Source: Hydrogenovibrio sp. SC-1 (lineage in GTDB: Bacteria > Pseudomonadota > Gammaproteobacteria > Thiomicrospirales > Thiomicrospiraceae). From it: a DNA stretch of 64,000 nucleotides. The stretch is from contig NZ_PKGB01000008.1 in the NCBI RefSeq assembly GCF_002848135.1, forward strand, positions 1 to 64,000, in the 5' to 3' direction. Below the pieces are notes generated by a model, which was not told the origin of the DNA, made no database searches, and saw nothing but the letters and a program-made list of their open reading frames with translations. Both the position numbers and the translations under genes were made by a program. Of this stretch, positions 50,789-61,709 are shown in pieces (the first letter of the stretch is position 1; the number at the start of each line of letters is the position of its first letter).

Positions 50789-53638
50789 TCACTTTAGGCC
50801 TTTTGCTTTTTTGAAGCACTTGGCAAGTGCTTGAGCAGAGGCTCCTTCAACACGGAAGAATCCAACTTGTTGTCGCATTTGAGCCGCTTCATCTTTAAGC
50901 GTATCTGCAGACGCCGCTGTTTCTTCGACCAAGGCTGCATTTTGCTGAGTCACTCTATCCAGACCTTCAATCGCATGGTTAATTTCTGAGACACTTTGCG
51001 CCTGCCCCGAACTGGCTTGGGCGATATCAGAGACCAACTGCTGCATTTTCAAGATCGCATCCAGTACCGAGGAAAATTCCTTCTCTGACTTCTGTACCAG
51101 GTGTTCACTATCCACCACCTGCTGACCACTGGTTTCAATTAGGTGACGAATTTCTTTAGCTGCTTCCGCCGACTTTCCAGCTAAGGTACGAACTTCTCCG
51201 GCCACGACAGCAAAGCCTCGGCCTTGTTCACCCGCACGAGCCGCTTCCACTGCCGCATTCAACGCTAATAAATTGGTTTGGAACGCAATGGAATCAATCA
51301 AGCCAATAATATCGGCAATCTTTTGGCTGGATTCAGACAAAGCTTGCATTGACTGAATGCTTTGCGCCATAACGGCCGCCCCATTATCTGCTTGTGACTT
51401 AGCTTCATCAGCCAAACTAGCGGCTTCTTTGGCACTTTGCGCGTTGTTCTGCACCATCTTCGTAATCGACTCCATCGATTGCACGGTCGATTGTAACGAA
51501 GCGGCCTGTTCTTGAATTCGATCCGAAAGATCTAAATTCCCTTGCGCGATTTGCTCGGAAGCGCCATTAACCGTATTAGAACTGGTCATCAACCCTAAAA
51601 TAGCATGACTGACCTTATCCAAAGAACTGTTTAATGCCTTCTGCATCAATGCCAATTGGCCATCATATTGACCCGTCATGCGCTCGGTCAAGTCACCATT
51701 GGATTGCGCAACAATCACTGCGACTGCATCATTCACACCCGTTTCCAACGCATCTAGCGATTGGTTAATATTGTTCTTTAATCCTTGCAAATCGCCCATC
51801 AACTCAGCATTTAAACGGCTAGAAAAATCCCCTTCTGCAATAGATTTCATCGTAGCATTAATCCCCTGAACCGCTTCATCGGTTATCGACATGGCATTTT
51901 GCAGATCTCCCATCATAGTGGCAAAGGCACCTTTGAACTCTGCCGAAGAATCAAACTGATATTGAGCTGTTTTAAGATGATTAATGACCTTCTCTATTTC
52001 AGAAATCACTTGCTGTATGTTATCGACAGATTGATTTACATCCGTTTTCAGCAAGTTAAGGTCACCCTTAGCATCCTGCTCAATACGCTGTTCCAAGTCG
52101 CCCTTGGCTAGGGCTGAAATCATATCGGACACCCCAACCATTAATTGTTGTACCGAAGAAACATAATGGTTAAAGTTGCGCGCCATTTGCCCAATTTCAT
52201 CTTCAACCAACACATCCGCTCTCACCGCCAGACTGCCCTCATCTGCCGCGCGCTTCAACTTCTGAGTCAGCCGTTTCATCGGTCCCAAAATAGAAGCCCG
52301 CATTCTCAAAAAGACCTGAATCAATAACAGAATAAAGCCGCCGGACATGGCACCTTGAGCAACATAAATCATAAAATAGGTATCACTTAACAACTTATTC
52401 AAGATCACCATTGGTTCAGAGATAAGATGGGCACCTTCAATGCCCTCAGAATCCTTAATCTGATCAAACACCAACAATTGATTATCAACCACCGCATATC
52501 CATCTGTAATCAGTTGTTGATGATTGGCCTGATTCAAAAGTGTTTTAACAGGCGATGTTTCAAACCCTTTGGCTAATGAAATGGCCTGCCCATCAAATGC
52601 CAAAGCCGCATAGGAATGATCTGAAGCCTTCTCTGCTGTTTCAATTTGGGTTAAGGGTAAATTCATCACCACCAGTCCTAACACCTTATCGCCATATGGA
52701 ACCGGAACTAGGGCTTGAACAAAACCACCCTCTTTTTGAAAATGTACTCGGGTCACTGGTTCTGACGGCATTTTCGGCGGGGCTATCTCCACCCCACTAT
52801 TGGCGATTTTTTTCATTTTTGCATCGAAAATCGCCACCCCGATATTTTTTAGATCCGCCCGGTCCACATATTGTTGATAATTGACCTCAACAATTTGCCA
52901 CAAAGCCGTTTCTTGATTATCGTAAAGGCCATAAATAACTGCGGAATTACCTGCAATCCCCACCGCATTCGTTAAAGCGACTTTACCAAGAGCATCGACT
53001 TCTGATTGCAGGTTGCCACTGAGCACGCTTTGGCGTTCAACAACTGCATCGGCATAAAGGTTATCTGCAACATTTTGTAGATACAGTTGCAAAATAATAC
53101 TCCACATTATCGACATCACGACTAATGGAATCATGGTTTTCGCTAGAATCGATTTTTGAGGTAATGGACTCCAATCAGCAATTTTTTGCATCCACGGCTT
53201 CATTACTGCGCCGCCTTTGATCAAAAGCTTACCCGAAGCAATCTGCTTATAAGCGGCTTCTGTTGCGGCTTTTTCAGCATCAGTAATGGGGTTACGAATC
53301 GATTTATAGCCTGTCACCTTTCCATTTTGAATAATCGGCGCCACATTGGCTTCGACCCAATAATAATCACCGTTTTTACAGCGATTTTTCACCAGTTGAT
53401 GCCAAGGTTCCCCCTTTTGTAAAGTTGCCCATAAGTCAGCAAATACAATTTCAGGCACATCAGGATGACGAATCATATTATGTGGCTGACCTTCTAACTC
53501 TTCTCTAGAGTAGCCACAAATTTTGATAAAATCTTCATTTGCATAGGTAATATTGCCTTGAAGATCTGTTTCCGAGACGAGTATATACCCTTCTGGCACC
53601 ACTTTTTCAGTCTGGGTGATGGGTAAATTTTTTCTCAT
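50789..53638 (-). CDS. Methyl-accepting chemotaxis protein with N-terminal PAS and HAMP array
   Basis: A 949-residue receptor. Order: cytoplasmic PAS domain of Aer type (about 12-115; [25 protein letters not shown]), membrane helix near 165-188, periplasmic sensor domain to about 415, second membrane helix (about 418-440), HAMP domain and several further HAMP-like repeats with GDL and GDF signatures (about 445-660), and the signalling hairpin with [34 protein letters not shown] near 790-820 (given in part). There is no C-terminal NWETF-type CheR tether. A redox or energy-state sensor is likely from the PAS type; the ligand of the periplasmic domain is unknown. Confidence 0.92.
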   Translation of the reverse strand: MRKNLPITQTEKVVPEGYILVSETDLQGNITYANEDFIKICGYSREELEGQPHNMIRHPDVPEIVFADLWATLQKGEPWHQLVKNRCKNGDYYWVEANVAPIIQNGKVTGYKSIRNPITDAEKAATEAAYKQIASGKLLIKGGAVMKPWMQKIADWSPLPQKSILAKTMIPLVVMSIMWSIILQLYLQNVADNLYADAVVERQSVLSGNLQSEVDALGKVALTNAVGIAGNSAVIYGLYDNQETALWQIVEVNYQQYVDRADLKNIGVAIFDAKMKKIANSGVEIAPPKMPSEPVTRVHFQKEGGFVQALVPVPYGDKVLGLVVMNLPLTQIETAEKASDHSYAALAFDGQAISLAKGFETSPVKTLLNQANHQQLITDGYAVVDNQLLVFDQIKDSEGIEGAHLISEPMVILNKLLSDTYFMIYVAQGAMSGGFILLLIQVFLRMRASILGPMKRLTQKLKRAADEGSLAVRADVLVEDEIGQMARNFNHYVSSVQQLMVGVSDMISALAKGDLEQRIEQDAKGDLNLLKTDVNQSVDNIQQVISEIEKVINHLKTAQYQFDSSAEFKGAFATMMGDLQNAMSITDEAVQGINATMKSIAEGDFSSRLNAELMGDLQGLKNNINQSLDALETGVNDAVAVIVAQSNGDLTERMTGQYDGQLALMQKALNSSLDKVSHAILGLMTSSNTVNGASEQIAQGNLDLSDRIQEQAASLQSTVQSMESITKMVQNNAQSAKEAASLADEAKSQADNGAAVMAQSIQSMQALSESSQKIADIIGLIDSIAFQTNLLALNAAVEAARAGEQGRGFAVVAGEVRTLAGKSAEAAKEIRHLIETSGQQVVDSEHLVQKSEKEFSSVLDAILKMQQLVSDIAQASSGQAQSVSEINHAIEGLDRVTQQNAALVEETAASADTLKDEAAQMRQQVGFFRVEGASAQALAKCFKKAKGLK

Positions 53639-53716
53639 AAGTCGCTTCCTCGATAAATCATGCTGTTTTTATTACAATCATTTTTTTTAAATTTCTGGGT
53701 AACCTAGGCGCTCATA

Positions 53717-55798
53717 TTAAAACTTAAACAATTTTTTCATCTGATCGCCAACCGCTTTTTCAGCTTCTTGTTTAGCCTTTTGTTCTGCTGCCTTTTTCTT
53801 CGCGGCTAACTCTGCTTTCAGCTTGGCTTCTGCTGCTTGTTTAGCCTGCTCTAACTTCGCTTTTTCGGCAGCGATTTTTGCCTGTGCCTGTTGTTTTGCT
53901 TTCTTCACTTCCGCATCTAAACGTTGCTGCAAAGCTTTCTTGGCATTTGCCTGCCAATTGGAATCCAAAATCTGACCAATCCCTTTTTGTTGCAGAGCCA
54001 ATTGAGAATCCTTGTCTAACCAGACCGACAGTTGCTTTTGAATCGGCTGAAGCTGTTTTGCCAATTCAGCATCCAATTGCGCCTTTAAATCCGTTTTTAG
54101 TTTTGCCAACTCTTGCGTTAATAGCTTATTAAATCCCGCGGATAGAATTTTATCTAAGTCTGAATTGGCTCCGATTTTAGGCGCATACCAATCCCCCACG
54201 ACTTCGGATTGTACGGTAAAGGTCTGTATGTCTTTAAATAATGGCGCCACATAGCGCTTCACATCTTTTGAGGGTGAGTCCTCAATCTGCATATCGACTT
54301 GTTGATACTCTAAATTTAGCCAAGCGTCAATTTGATGTTTGGCTTTCAACAAAATATGCCCCGTCACATCAACCATCCCTTCATGCATGGACAGTGGTAA
54401 GTTTTGGTCTTTTAAAATTTTCCAATCTTTAACCGGACGTTGCGGCCAAGAGACCTTCGCTTCCGTAAAAGGCGCATCAGGGTTAATAAAATTGCTTTGT
54501 CCAATAAAGCTCAGCGGCTGTTCTGCTTGATCGGTTTTAGCGAACACTTTAAATAAAATAGGCAAGTGTGTTTTCGGGTGGTCAAATGTCACTTGGGTGG
54601 CTTCTGCTGTTAAACGACCCCAGTTGAGGTCTCCTTCCAACACGATTCGCTTTATTATCCAATCGGGCTGGGGATCCACCTCTTTAAAATGAATGTCCTG
54701 ACCTTTAAAACGCTTTGATTCTATGACTGCAGCCTCGGCTTCCTGTTGGGCATTTTCGGCCTGCCAAGTTTTGAATTTCTCGATCAAGGGTTCCGCTTTT
54801 TCTGCCCATTTAATCCCTTCATTAATCCAGGTTTGTACTTGCGGACCGAACAGGAGATAACTGATATTCGATAGCCCTGATGCATCCAATGAATAGGTGT
54901 CCAGCAGGCGTTGATAATCTTGTTTCGGAGCTTGTTTTAAATCCTGAATCTGCTGTTGCAATTCTGGCAGATGATTTTTCAATGTTTTTTGCGCGGCGTT
55001 GAGTGATTGCTGTTTTGCTTCAAGGTCTTGCTTTAATGATTGAAACTGCGCTTTTTTAGCTTCAAACGCCTGCATAGAATCAATCTTGCCCTGTGTTAGT
55101 GTTTTGAATCGAGCTTGATAATCATTGATTTGTTGTTGAGAAGGGATTTCAGCCTCTAAATTTGACCAGGCCTGACGCACTTCGGCCAATTTCTGCTCAA
55201 TCTCTTTGGCTAAAGTAACCGTTTGCAAGGTTTCTCTCGACAGTAGTTGTTCCGTCGTTGGCACGGCCACTTTCGGTAATGGAATCGCCAATGAATCTTG
55301 TTGGGTTGCCGCATTTTGCGTGCCTGTGTCCGCTTTTGTGGCAACGGCCTTTGGCGTTTTGGCGAGTGCCCCTGATGATTGTCGAGGCTGATGAAGTGTC
55401 AAATCGGTTAAAAAAACGGTTTCAATAACGGTTCGACCCACCACCCAATGATACAAGTTTACAGCGGCACTGATTCGCTCAATCTCAATCAGATTTTCCA
55501 TCGGTTTTTTGGGATCGGTCACTTGAAGTTGCCTTAGACCGACTTCCAGCGGGAAAAGCCCTAGATCAATCGCACCAATTTCGACTTTGGCACCCCAGAC
55601 ATTCGACAAACCCTTTTCTATTTGCGCTTTTAAGGCAAGCGTAACCCCGAAATACCCAATCAGCAGAAACAGTCCACCCCCAGCTACAACTACGGTCAAA
55701 CCCGACCACCGAATCCATCCTTTAGGTTTTGGCGATTTTGATTCTGAAGATTTTTCGTTAGCCGTTGTCGGTTTTATTTGACGATTCCAGAAAGCCAT
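53717..55798 (-). CDS. TIGR03545-family membrane protein (AsmA-like)
   Basis: A 693-residue protein with one N-terminal membrane segment (about 31-55). An AsmA-like beta region follows (GAKVEIGAIDLGLFPLEVGLRQL; DLNWGRLTAEATQV). Two long coiled coils lie at about 195-300 and in the last 110 residues, the latter built from Lys, Ala, Glu and Gln. It matches the TIGR03545 family, which is found next to TIGR03546 as here. Function is unestablished. Its start overlaps the TIGR03546 stop by 25 bases. A palindrome variant, CCAGGCCTGA, lies at 55166-55175. Confidence 0.8.
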   Translation of the reverse strand: MAFWNRQIKPTTANEKSSESKSPKPKGWIRWSGLTVVVAGGGLFLLIGYFGVTLALKAQIEKGLSNVWGAKVEIGAIDLGLFPLEVGLRQLQVTDPKKPMENLIEIERISAAVNLYHWVVGRTVIETVFLTDLTLHQPRQSSGALAKTPKAVATKADTGTQNAATQQDSLAIPLPKVAVPTTEQLLSRETLQTVTLAKEIEQKLAEVRQAWSNLEAEIPSQQQINDYQARFKTLTQGKIDSMQAFEAKKAQFQSLKQDLEAKQQSLNAAQKTLKNHLPELQQQIQDLKQAPKQDYQRLLDTYSLDASGLSNISYLLFGPQVQTWINEGIKWAEKAEPLIEKFKTWQAENAQQEAEAAVIESKRFKGQDIHFKEVDPQPDWIIKRIVLEGDLNWGRLTAEATQVTFDHPKTHLPILFKVFAKTDQAEQPLSFIGQSNFINPDAPFTEAKVSWPQRPVKDWKILKDQNLPLSMHEGMVDVTGHILLKAKHQIDAWLNLEYQQVDMQIEDSPSKDVKRYVAPLFKDIQTFTVQSEVVGDWYAPKIGANSDLDKILSAGFNKLLTQELAKLKTDLKAQLDAELAKQLQPIQKQLSVWLDKDSQLALQQKGIGQILDSNWQANAKKALQQRLDAEVKKAKQQAQAKIAAEKAKLEQAKQAAEAKLKAELAAKKKAAEQKAKQEAEKAVGDQMKKLFKF

Positions 55799-56277
55799 TC
55801 AGCTTCTTTTGCCCCTTTTAGGATTTGAATAATTTTAAACTGGTTCACCCATTTCAAAAACCGGTTGCGATAGGTTTTCACCAACAGCCAAAACAGGAAA
55901 AATGCTGGCAAACTCAATCCATAGGCGACCAACACACTGCCCATAACCAAGGTATTATTAAAATTCACCCAGCGCCAAAAAGCTTGGTTATATAGTTCGG
56001 TAAACAGTGGCTGTAACGTGTCCATTTGTAACAGCCACAACCCGACTTGGTGAAATAACGGATCTAATAAATATGAAATACCGCTAAAGAACAAGGTCGC
56101 CGCAATCAATGCAGACAGATTAATTCTCAATAACAAAATCAGTGCCAACGTAAATAAATTGTGCGCAAAAAATAAGGGCGTTAACCCTAATATCATGCCA
56201 AGCAGAAATGATAATGCGATTTGCCCAGGATGCTGGTTGGCATTGAGCGCTTTAAATAATCGAATGAGTAGTGACAC
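55774..56277 (-). CDS. TIGR03546-family membrane protein (DUF2062-like)
   Basis: About 167 residues with four or so membrane segments, starting with an NANQHPGQIALSFLLGMILGLTP segment (given in part) characteristic of the family. I chose GTG 56277 because GAGGG lies five bases upstream; the frame also opens at a TTG at 56289. It is upstream of and overlaps the TIGR03545 gene, with priA 17 or more bases further upstream. Confidence 0.82.
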   Translation of the reverse strand: MSLLIRLFKALNANQHPGQIALSFLLGMILGLTPLFFAHNLFTLALILLLRINLSALIAATLFFSGISYLLDPLFHQVGLWLLQMDTLQPLFTELYNQAFWRWVNFNNTLVMGSVLVAYGLSLPAFFLFWLLVKTYRNRFLKWVNQFKIIQILKGAKEAEWLSGIVK

Positions 56278-56306
56278 CTTTTCCCTCAAATAAATTTCTG
56301 GGCAAC

Positions 56307-58604
56307 TTAACCCATTTCTTGCGGATCCACATCAATTGACCATCTAACTTTTTTTGCAAGCGGCAATTGATACAGCAACCCTTCCACTTCGGCCAACCAT
56401 TGGTGCAATTGACTTCGTTGCCGTCCCTGCAATAACAGTTGATATCGAAAGCGCCCTTGGCGTTTTAGCATCGGCGCACTCACCGGACCAAAAACCTCTA
56501 AACTGGCTAAGTCCACCTGTCCATAGGCATCTCTTTGGCTAGCGGCCTCATCTACTAAATCGCTGATTTGTTTGTTAATTGGCGGTAATAAAACTGACAT
56601 TCTAGCAAAATTTAACGCCTGTTTTATTTCATTTAATAACAACCACCCCAATTGCCCATCGATGGCTTCCGCTCGCAATAATATTTGATACTGAAAAGGT
56701 GGCAACTCCGCCTGATGTCGTCCTTTTAACGCCTGCTGCGCAAAGGCCGGATAGCCCTTTTCCACCAAAACTTTTAATAAAGGATGCTCAGGGTGATGCG
56801 TTTGAATCACCACTTCCCCTGCGAACTGACCTCGTCCTGAACGCCCGGACACCTGGACAATTAATTGTGCCATACGCTCAGCGGCTCGGAAGTCACAACT
56901 AAACAAACCTTGATCGATATCAAGCATTCCCACCAAAGTAACCTTGGGGAAATGATGACCCTTAGCTAGCATCTGAGTGCCGATTAATATATCGGCCTCG
57001 CCGTTACTGGCTTGTTCAGTTAAGGCTTGCATCTGCCCTTTCAGGCGAGTGGTATCCCGATCAATGCGCAAGAAAGAGGCCTGTGGAAAATGCGTCTGCA
57101 CCCATTTTTGGATTTGTTCTGTTCCCACGCCCACACTTGCAAAGTGATCAGCGCCACAGCTTGGGCAGGAATGCGGCGCAGGCGCTTGTGCGCCACAATG
57201 ATGGCAACGCAATTCGTTCACCTGTTGATGATAGGTCATATTGGCATCACACTGCTCGCAAACCGCCTGCCACCCGCATTGATGGCAAATCAATACTGGC
57301 GCAAATCCTCGTCGATTTAAAAACAATAGAACCTGGTGCCCGTTGGCTAGATGTTCTGCCATTTTCTGCTGCAAAGAATCACTAATCCCCGCTACCATCG
57401 GCTCACCACGGACATCTAGCAACTTGATATCGGGCATTTGAGCAGCCCCAGCGCGCTGCAATAAGGTCAAATGGTGGTAACGCCCCAACTGAGCATTGTG
57501 CAAAGTTTCAATGGACGGCGTCGCCGACCCCAATACCACAGGCACCTGCTGTAATTGCGCTCGCCTCACCAAACAATCTCGCGCTGAATAGCGAAAGCCT
57601 TCCTGTTGCTTAAACGATAAATCATGCTCTTCATCTAAAATACATACCCCTAAATTCGCAAAGGGGGTAAACAAAGCTGAACGCGTGCCTAACAAAACCG
57701 AAACTTGATGCGATTTCACCGCATACCAGGCACAATGCCTTTCCTTGTCATTTAAACCCGAATGCATCACGGCAACAGGCGTCTGCAAAAAGGCCTCAAA
57801 ACGGCGAACAGTTTGTGGCGTCAAACCAATTTCAGGCACTAATACCAAGGCTTGCTGACCTTTTGCAATCACCGATTGAATAATGTCTAAATAGACTTCG
57901 GTCTTACCACTACCGGTCACGCCTTCCAATAAAAAAGCATCAAAACCGGAACTGGCTAACACCGCATCCACCGCGGCTTGCTGTGGTGGATGCAAAATAT
58001 GACCAGGCCTGGGTAATTTTTCGCGTGCGGAAAAGGCATTGATACAAGGCAACTCAATTTCCGATACCCAACCTTGTTGTTGAAACCGTTTAAGGGGCGT
58101 GCGCCAATTTCCCGGCACCGCCAATTTAAAGTCTTCCGCCGTTACCGCGCCCGATTGTTGCTTTAGAAACGTCCAAACTACTCTTTGCTGTGAGGCATTA
58201 GTCGGTATTTCCGATTCTGCCTTGTTACCTGAAACTGTTAATTGCCAGGCAGCGACACCCGCGACGGTTTGCGATTCTCCCGCTCGCAATCTTTTGGGGA
58301 GTGCCGTTTGCACAACCTGACCAATTGGCTCGTGATAATAATGGCTCGCCCAGCGTAAAAAATGCATTTCCGCTTCAGAAAAAAGTGCAGCCTCATCCAC
58401 CACTGAATCTATCGCTTTAATCTTTTCAGCGGCCAATTCGGTGCTTTCCGTCAACGACATCACCAACCCGATCATTTTTTTATTCCGAAAAGGCACCCAG
58501 ACGCGACCGCCCACGACGGGGAGTCCTGTCTCAGCCAATACTTCAGGAACCGCATAATCTAATGGGGACAAAAAAGGGCCTGGCACCGCAACTTTTACAA
58601 ACAT
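56307..58604 (-). CDS. priA: Primosomal helicase PriA
   Basis: 3'-5' helicase that restarts collapsed replication forks. From ATG 58604 it is 765 residues. It has an N-terminal DNA-binding domain, Walker A GVTGSGKTEVYL, DEEH motif II in CILDEEHD, zinc-binding cysteines in CHQCGWQAVCEQCD and CHHCGAQAPAPHSCPSCG, and helicase motif VSGRSGRG. The frame extends to a TTG at 58637 without a ribosome binding site. An exact CCAGGCCTGG lies at 58003-58012, read here as Pro-Arg-Pro-Gly. Confidence 0.96.
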   Translation of the reverse strand: MFVKVAVPGPFLSPLDYAVPEVLAETGLPVVGGRVWVPFRNKKMIGLVMSLTESTELAAEKIKAIDSVVDEAALFSEAEMHFLRWASHYYHEPIGQVVQTALPKRLRAGESQTVAGVAAWQLTVSGNKAESEIPTNASQQRVVWTFLKQQSGAVTAEDFKLAVPGNWRTPLKRFQQQGWVSEIELPCINAFSAREKLPRPGHILHPPQQAAVDAVLASSGFDAFLLEGVTGSGKTEVYLDIIQSVIAKGQQALVLVPEIGLTPQTVRRFEAFLQTPVAVMHSGLNDKERHCAWYAVKSHQVSVLLGTRSALFTPFANLGVCILDEEHDLSFKQQEGFRYSARDCLVRRAQLQQVPVVLGSATPSIETLHNAQLGRYHHLTLLQRAGAAQMPDIKLLDVRGEPMVAGISDSLQQKMAEHLANGHQVLLFLNRRGFAPVLICHQCGWQAVCEQCDANMTYHQQVNELRCHHCGAQAPAPHSCPSCGADHFASVGVGTEQIQKWVQTHFPQASFLRIDRDTTRLKGQMQALTEQASNGEADILIGTQMLAKGHHFPKVTLVGMLDIDQGLFSCDFRAAERMAQLIVQVSGRSGRGQFAGEVVIQTHHPEHPLLKVLVEKGYPAFAQQALKGRHQAELPPFQYQILLRAEAIDGQLGWLLLNEIKQALNFARMSVLLPPINKQISDLVDEAASQRDAYGQVDLASLEVFGPVSAPMLKRQGRFRYQLLLQGRQRSQLHQWLAEVEGLLYQLPLAKKVRWSIDVDPQEMG
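58003..58012. repeat. CCAGGCCTGG copy inside priA
   Basis: Exact palindrome within the priA reading frame on the minus strand, in a different frame from the Gln-Ala-Trp copies. Confidence 0.8.
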
Positions 58605-58843
58605 AACGCGCTTTATACTTTCAACTGATTGTGACAATGGGCATCATTGTATCCTGAAAACAGCTTAACGGAGACTTTTGAAAAAAGGCCGTTGAGTAAT
58701 AAAATCTTTAAAATTTACTTTTATTTAATTTTTTTTTAAGATTTCTGCCTTAAACTTTGGGGTTAGAGTCTGCCCATACCGGTAAAGTTTGCGTTAGACA
58801 AATAACAAAGACTCCCTTTTAAAAACCAAATAGGAGATTTAAG

Positions 58844-59425
58844 ATGGACAATACAGATAAAACGTTTTTCCCTCTCGTCCACCGCTTACTACACTGGGGC
58901 TTTGCGTTCGGAATGTTGTTAATATTATTAACCGTGCTCCTCCGGCTGGGCTGGATGGAAAAACACCACATGGCGCAAATGCTGATGGATGCCCCTCAGC
59001 TTGCCAACGCGCAATTAAGTGAATCCGATGCCGTGAAAATTGCCAAATCCATTCGCAACGTGATGTTTGACTGGCATTTATATGCCGGCTACTTTCTAAC
59101 GGCATTACTGCTACTGCGCTTTGGTTACATGAAAGCCAACGGTCTGTACTTTAAAGGCCCCTTGGATCCAACCGCGACGGCTAAAGAAAAAATCAAAGCC
59201 ATCTCTTATCTCGGCCTTTATGGTTTTGTTGCATTATCGCTTATCAGTGGTTTATTGATTGTCTATGGCCCAGCCGACTGGAAACACAGTATCGAGGAGT
59301 TTCATGAGCTGGCATTATGGTATTTAGTGCCATTTTTAGTCTTACACTTTGCGGCCATCATTAAAGCAGAAACCGGTGAAGAGCCCGGCATTATCACCCG
59401 TATGATCGGTGGCCGTAAGCCATAA
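58844..59425 (+). CDS. Cytochrome b561-type membrane protein
   Basis: A 193-residue protein with four membrane helices. Likely heme-b ligand histidines are H13 and H17 (LVHRLLHWGF), the one in FDWHLYAGYF and those near 154 and 168 (FHELALWY, LVLHFAA). This matches the Ni/Fe-hydrogenase/b561 cytochrome b superfamily. The redox partner is not encoded nearby, so its role in electron transfer to or from quinone is inference. TAGGAG precedes the ATG. A palindromic terminator follows. Confidence 0.85.
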   Translation: MDNTDKTFFPLVHRLLHWGFAFGMLLILLTVLLRLGWMEKHHMAQMLMDAPQLANAQLSESDAVKIAKSIRNVMFDWHLYAGYFLTALLLLRFGYMKANGLYFKGPLDPTATAKEKIKAISYLGLYGFVALSLISGLLIVYGPADWKHSIEEFHELALWYLVPFLVLHFAAIIKAETGEEPGIITRMIGGRKP

Positions 59426-59437
59426 CCTCCCACCTCT

Positions 59438-59471
59438 ATCAAAAAATGGCCAGGCCTGGTCATTTTTTGAT
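59438..59471 (+). terminator. Terminator palindrome with CCAGGCCTGG core
   Basis: 34 bases that pair throughout except for one G-T, with A-run and T-run arms around CCAGGCCTGG (59450-59459). It shares 27 identical bases with 41451-41477. Confidence 0.78.
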
Positions 59472-59573
59472 TAAAATGACTTCTCAAATCGATCCTAAAA
59501 TCGACTTTACGATTACTCAGCGCATCTCGATGGCGTCATTAATATCATTTTTGAATTTTCAAAAGGAACGGCT

Positions 59574-60776
59574 ATGTCTTATTTAAAGAACTTTCCCAAT
59601 GCCGAAGGGTATTTCGGAGATTTTGGTGGCGCTTTTTTACCGCCAGAGCTTGAACCCCATTTCGCAGAAATCAATCAAGCCTACTTAACCTTGGGACGGT
59701 CTGCCGACTTTTTGAATGAACTGAGCTATATTCGTAAACACTACCAAGGTCGCCCCACACCGATTTATTACGCCCACAACCTCAGCCGCGATGTCGGTGC
59801 ACATATTTATTTAAAACGCGAAGACCTTAATCATTCCGGCGCACACAAACTCAATCACTGTATGGCCGAAGCACTGTTAGCCAAACACATGGGCAAGACC
59901 AAACTCATTGCTGAAACCGGTGCCGGCCAGCATGGTGTAGCCCTCGCTACCGCAGCGGCCTATTTTGGGATGGAATGTGAAATTCACATGGGTGAAATCG
60001 ACATTGCTAAAGAAGCGCCCAATGTGACTCGTATGAAGCTGTTGGGTGCCACAGTGGTACCCGTTTCATTTGGCGGCCGTAGCTTAAAAGAGGCGGTCGA
60101 TTCCGCGTTTCAATCTTATGTCCCACAAGCGGACACCGCTTTATTCGCCATTGGTTCGGTCGTTGGCCCACATCCCTTCCCGATGATGGTGCGTAACTTC
60201 CAATCGGTAGTCGGCCATGAATCACGCCAGCAATATTTAGAAATGGTTGGCGAATTGCCTGATCAGGTTGGCGCCTGTGTCGGCGGCGGATCCAATGCAT
60301 TGGGCCTCTTTGCTGGCTTTATAGAGGATGAAACCGTCACTCTAAATGGAGTTGAACCACTTGGCAAAGGCACCAAACTCGGCGAGCATTCCGCCACCAT
60401 GACTTACGGAAAGCCCGGCATGATACACGGATTTAAATGTTTACTGCTCTCCGATGACGAAGGCAATCCGGCACCGGTTCACTCCATTGCATCTGGCTTA
60501 GATTATCCCGGCGTCGGCCCAGAACACTCTCACCTAAAAACTGCTGGTAAAGTCCAATATCATGGCGTTACTGACGCTGAAACTTTAGATGCATTTTATA
60601 AACTGTCTCGCCGAGAAGGGATTATTCCCGCCTTAGAAAGTGCTCATGCCGTCGCTTGGGCAATGAAGTACGGCCAGGAAAACCCAGGCACGACGATGCT
60701 GATTAATTTATCTGGCCGTGGCGATAAAGACATTGACTATGTGACTGAAACCTTTGGCTTTGAAAAAGACCGTTAA
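59574..60776 (+). CDS. trpB: Tryptophan synthase beta chain (unlinked TrpB)
   Basis: PLP enzyme of 400 residues. K92 in [16 protein letters not shown] is the PLP lysine; [30 protein letters not shown] and NLSGRGDKD are typical. It differs from common TrpB1 at several otherwise stable places, for example His at 95 where Asn is usual and EHSHLK for QHAYL. No trpA follows and no other trp gene is in the window; rsmJ is next. It could be a second, specialised TrpB rather than the operon copy. AAAGGAACG precedes the ATG. Confidence 0.88.
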   Translation: MSYLKNFPNAEGYFGDFGGAFLPPELEPHFAEINQAYLTLGRSADFLNELSYIRKHYQGRPTPIYYAHNLSRDVGAHIYLKREDLNHSGAHKLNHCMAEALLAKHMGKTKLIAETGAGQHGVALATAAAYFGMECEIHMGEIDIAKEAPNVTRMKLLGATVVPVSFGGRSLKEAVDSAFQSYVPQADTALFAIGSVVGPHPFPMMVRNFQSVVGHESRQQYLEMVGELPDQVGACVGGGSNALGLFAGFIEDETVTLNGVEPLGKGTKLGEHSATMTYGKPGMIHGFKCLLLSDDEGNPAPVHSIASGLDYPGVGPEHSHLKTAGKVQYHGVTDAETLDAFYKLSRREGIIPALESAHAVAWAMKYGQENPGTTMLINLSGRGDKDIDYVTETFGFEKDR

Positions 60777-60787
60777 TCGCGCTGACC

Positions 60788-61606
60788 ATGCATATTGCCA
60801 TTGCCGAGACTGCCCTACCTGAACGCACTCACGCGCTAGCCACAAGGTTAGGGCTACCGCTGACTCGGGAATTGGACACCCCGCCACCGATGGAATTGGG
60901 TTGGTGGCAAGACCCCAAACAACCGTGCACCCCCGATGGTTCTCCCGACTATAAATTGGCACTGTTTCCCCCTCAGTCAGGCCCCGTTTTTATTGACTTT
61001 ATTCAAGGCAAGAAAAACCATCGCCGTCAATTTGGCGGCGGCAAGGGGCAACCCTTAGCACGCGCGGTAATCGCACAACAACAACCGCACATTATTGACG
61101 CCACTGCCGGTATGGGCGGCGACGGCTTCGTATTTGCCAGCTTAGGCTGCCAGGTCACCTTGATTGAACGCTCTCCCATTATTGCCGCATTATTGGCCGA
61201 TGCCATTGAGCGTACCCAACACCCCGACACACCAGATGACATTCGCGCTATTATGGAACGCATTACGCTCATTGAAGCTGATGCGGCAAGCTTTTTGTCG
61301 GCACCAGATATCCAGTGTGATGTGGTGTATTGCGACCCGATGTATCCCGAAAAAAAGAAAACCGCTGCCGCTCCCAAAGAAATGCAAGCACTACAACAAT
61401 TGGTCGGCCCTGACCAAGACAGTGAAACCCTCCTCATCTCAGCATTACAAGCAGCGCAAAAACGGGTGGTGGTCAAACGCCCCAAAAAAGCCCCTCCCCT
61501 CACTGGGCCAAAACCAAATGCTCAGATTTCAAGCCCGAATACCCGCTATGACCTCTACACCACCAGGTTATCCACCACACCAAACGAACACAGAGGACAT
61601 TTATAA
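60788..61606 (+). CDS. rsmJ: 16S rRNA (guanine-1516-N2)-methyltransferase RsmJ
   Basis: SAM-dependent methyltransferase of 272 residues. SAM motif DATAGMGGDGFVFASLGC lies near 98-115, the catalytic NPPY-like region YCDPMYPEKKKTA near 180, and VVVKRPKKAPPL near the C-terminus, all as in RsmJ (YhiQ). It lies 11 bases after trpB and is probably co-transcribed. Confidence 0.93.
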   Translation: MHIAIAETALPERTHALATRLGLPLTRELDTPPPMELGWWQDPKQPCTPDGSPDYKLALFPPQSGPVFIDFIQGKKNHRRQFGGGKGQPLARAVIAQQQPHIIDATAGMGGDGFVFASLGCQVTLIERSPIIAALLADAIERTQHPDTPDDIRAIMERITLIEADAASFLSAPDIQCDVVYCDPMYPEKKKTAAAPKEMQALQQLVGPDQDSETLLISALQAAQKRVVVKRPKKAPPLTGPKPNAQISSPNTRYDLYTTRLSTTPNEHRGHL

Positions 61607-61709
61607 CAAACCCCAAAAAAAATTTGCGCTAAACTTGATGGGATAATTTCAAGCCAAATCCTGCCTATGATATGATCATCAAACCCTATACAAAATGTGG
61701 ACAATTTTC

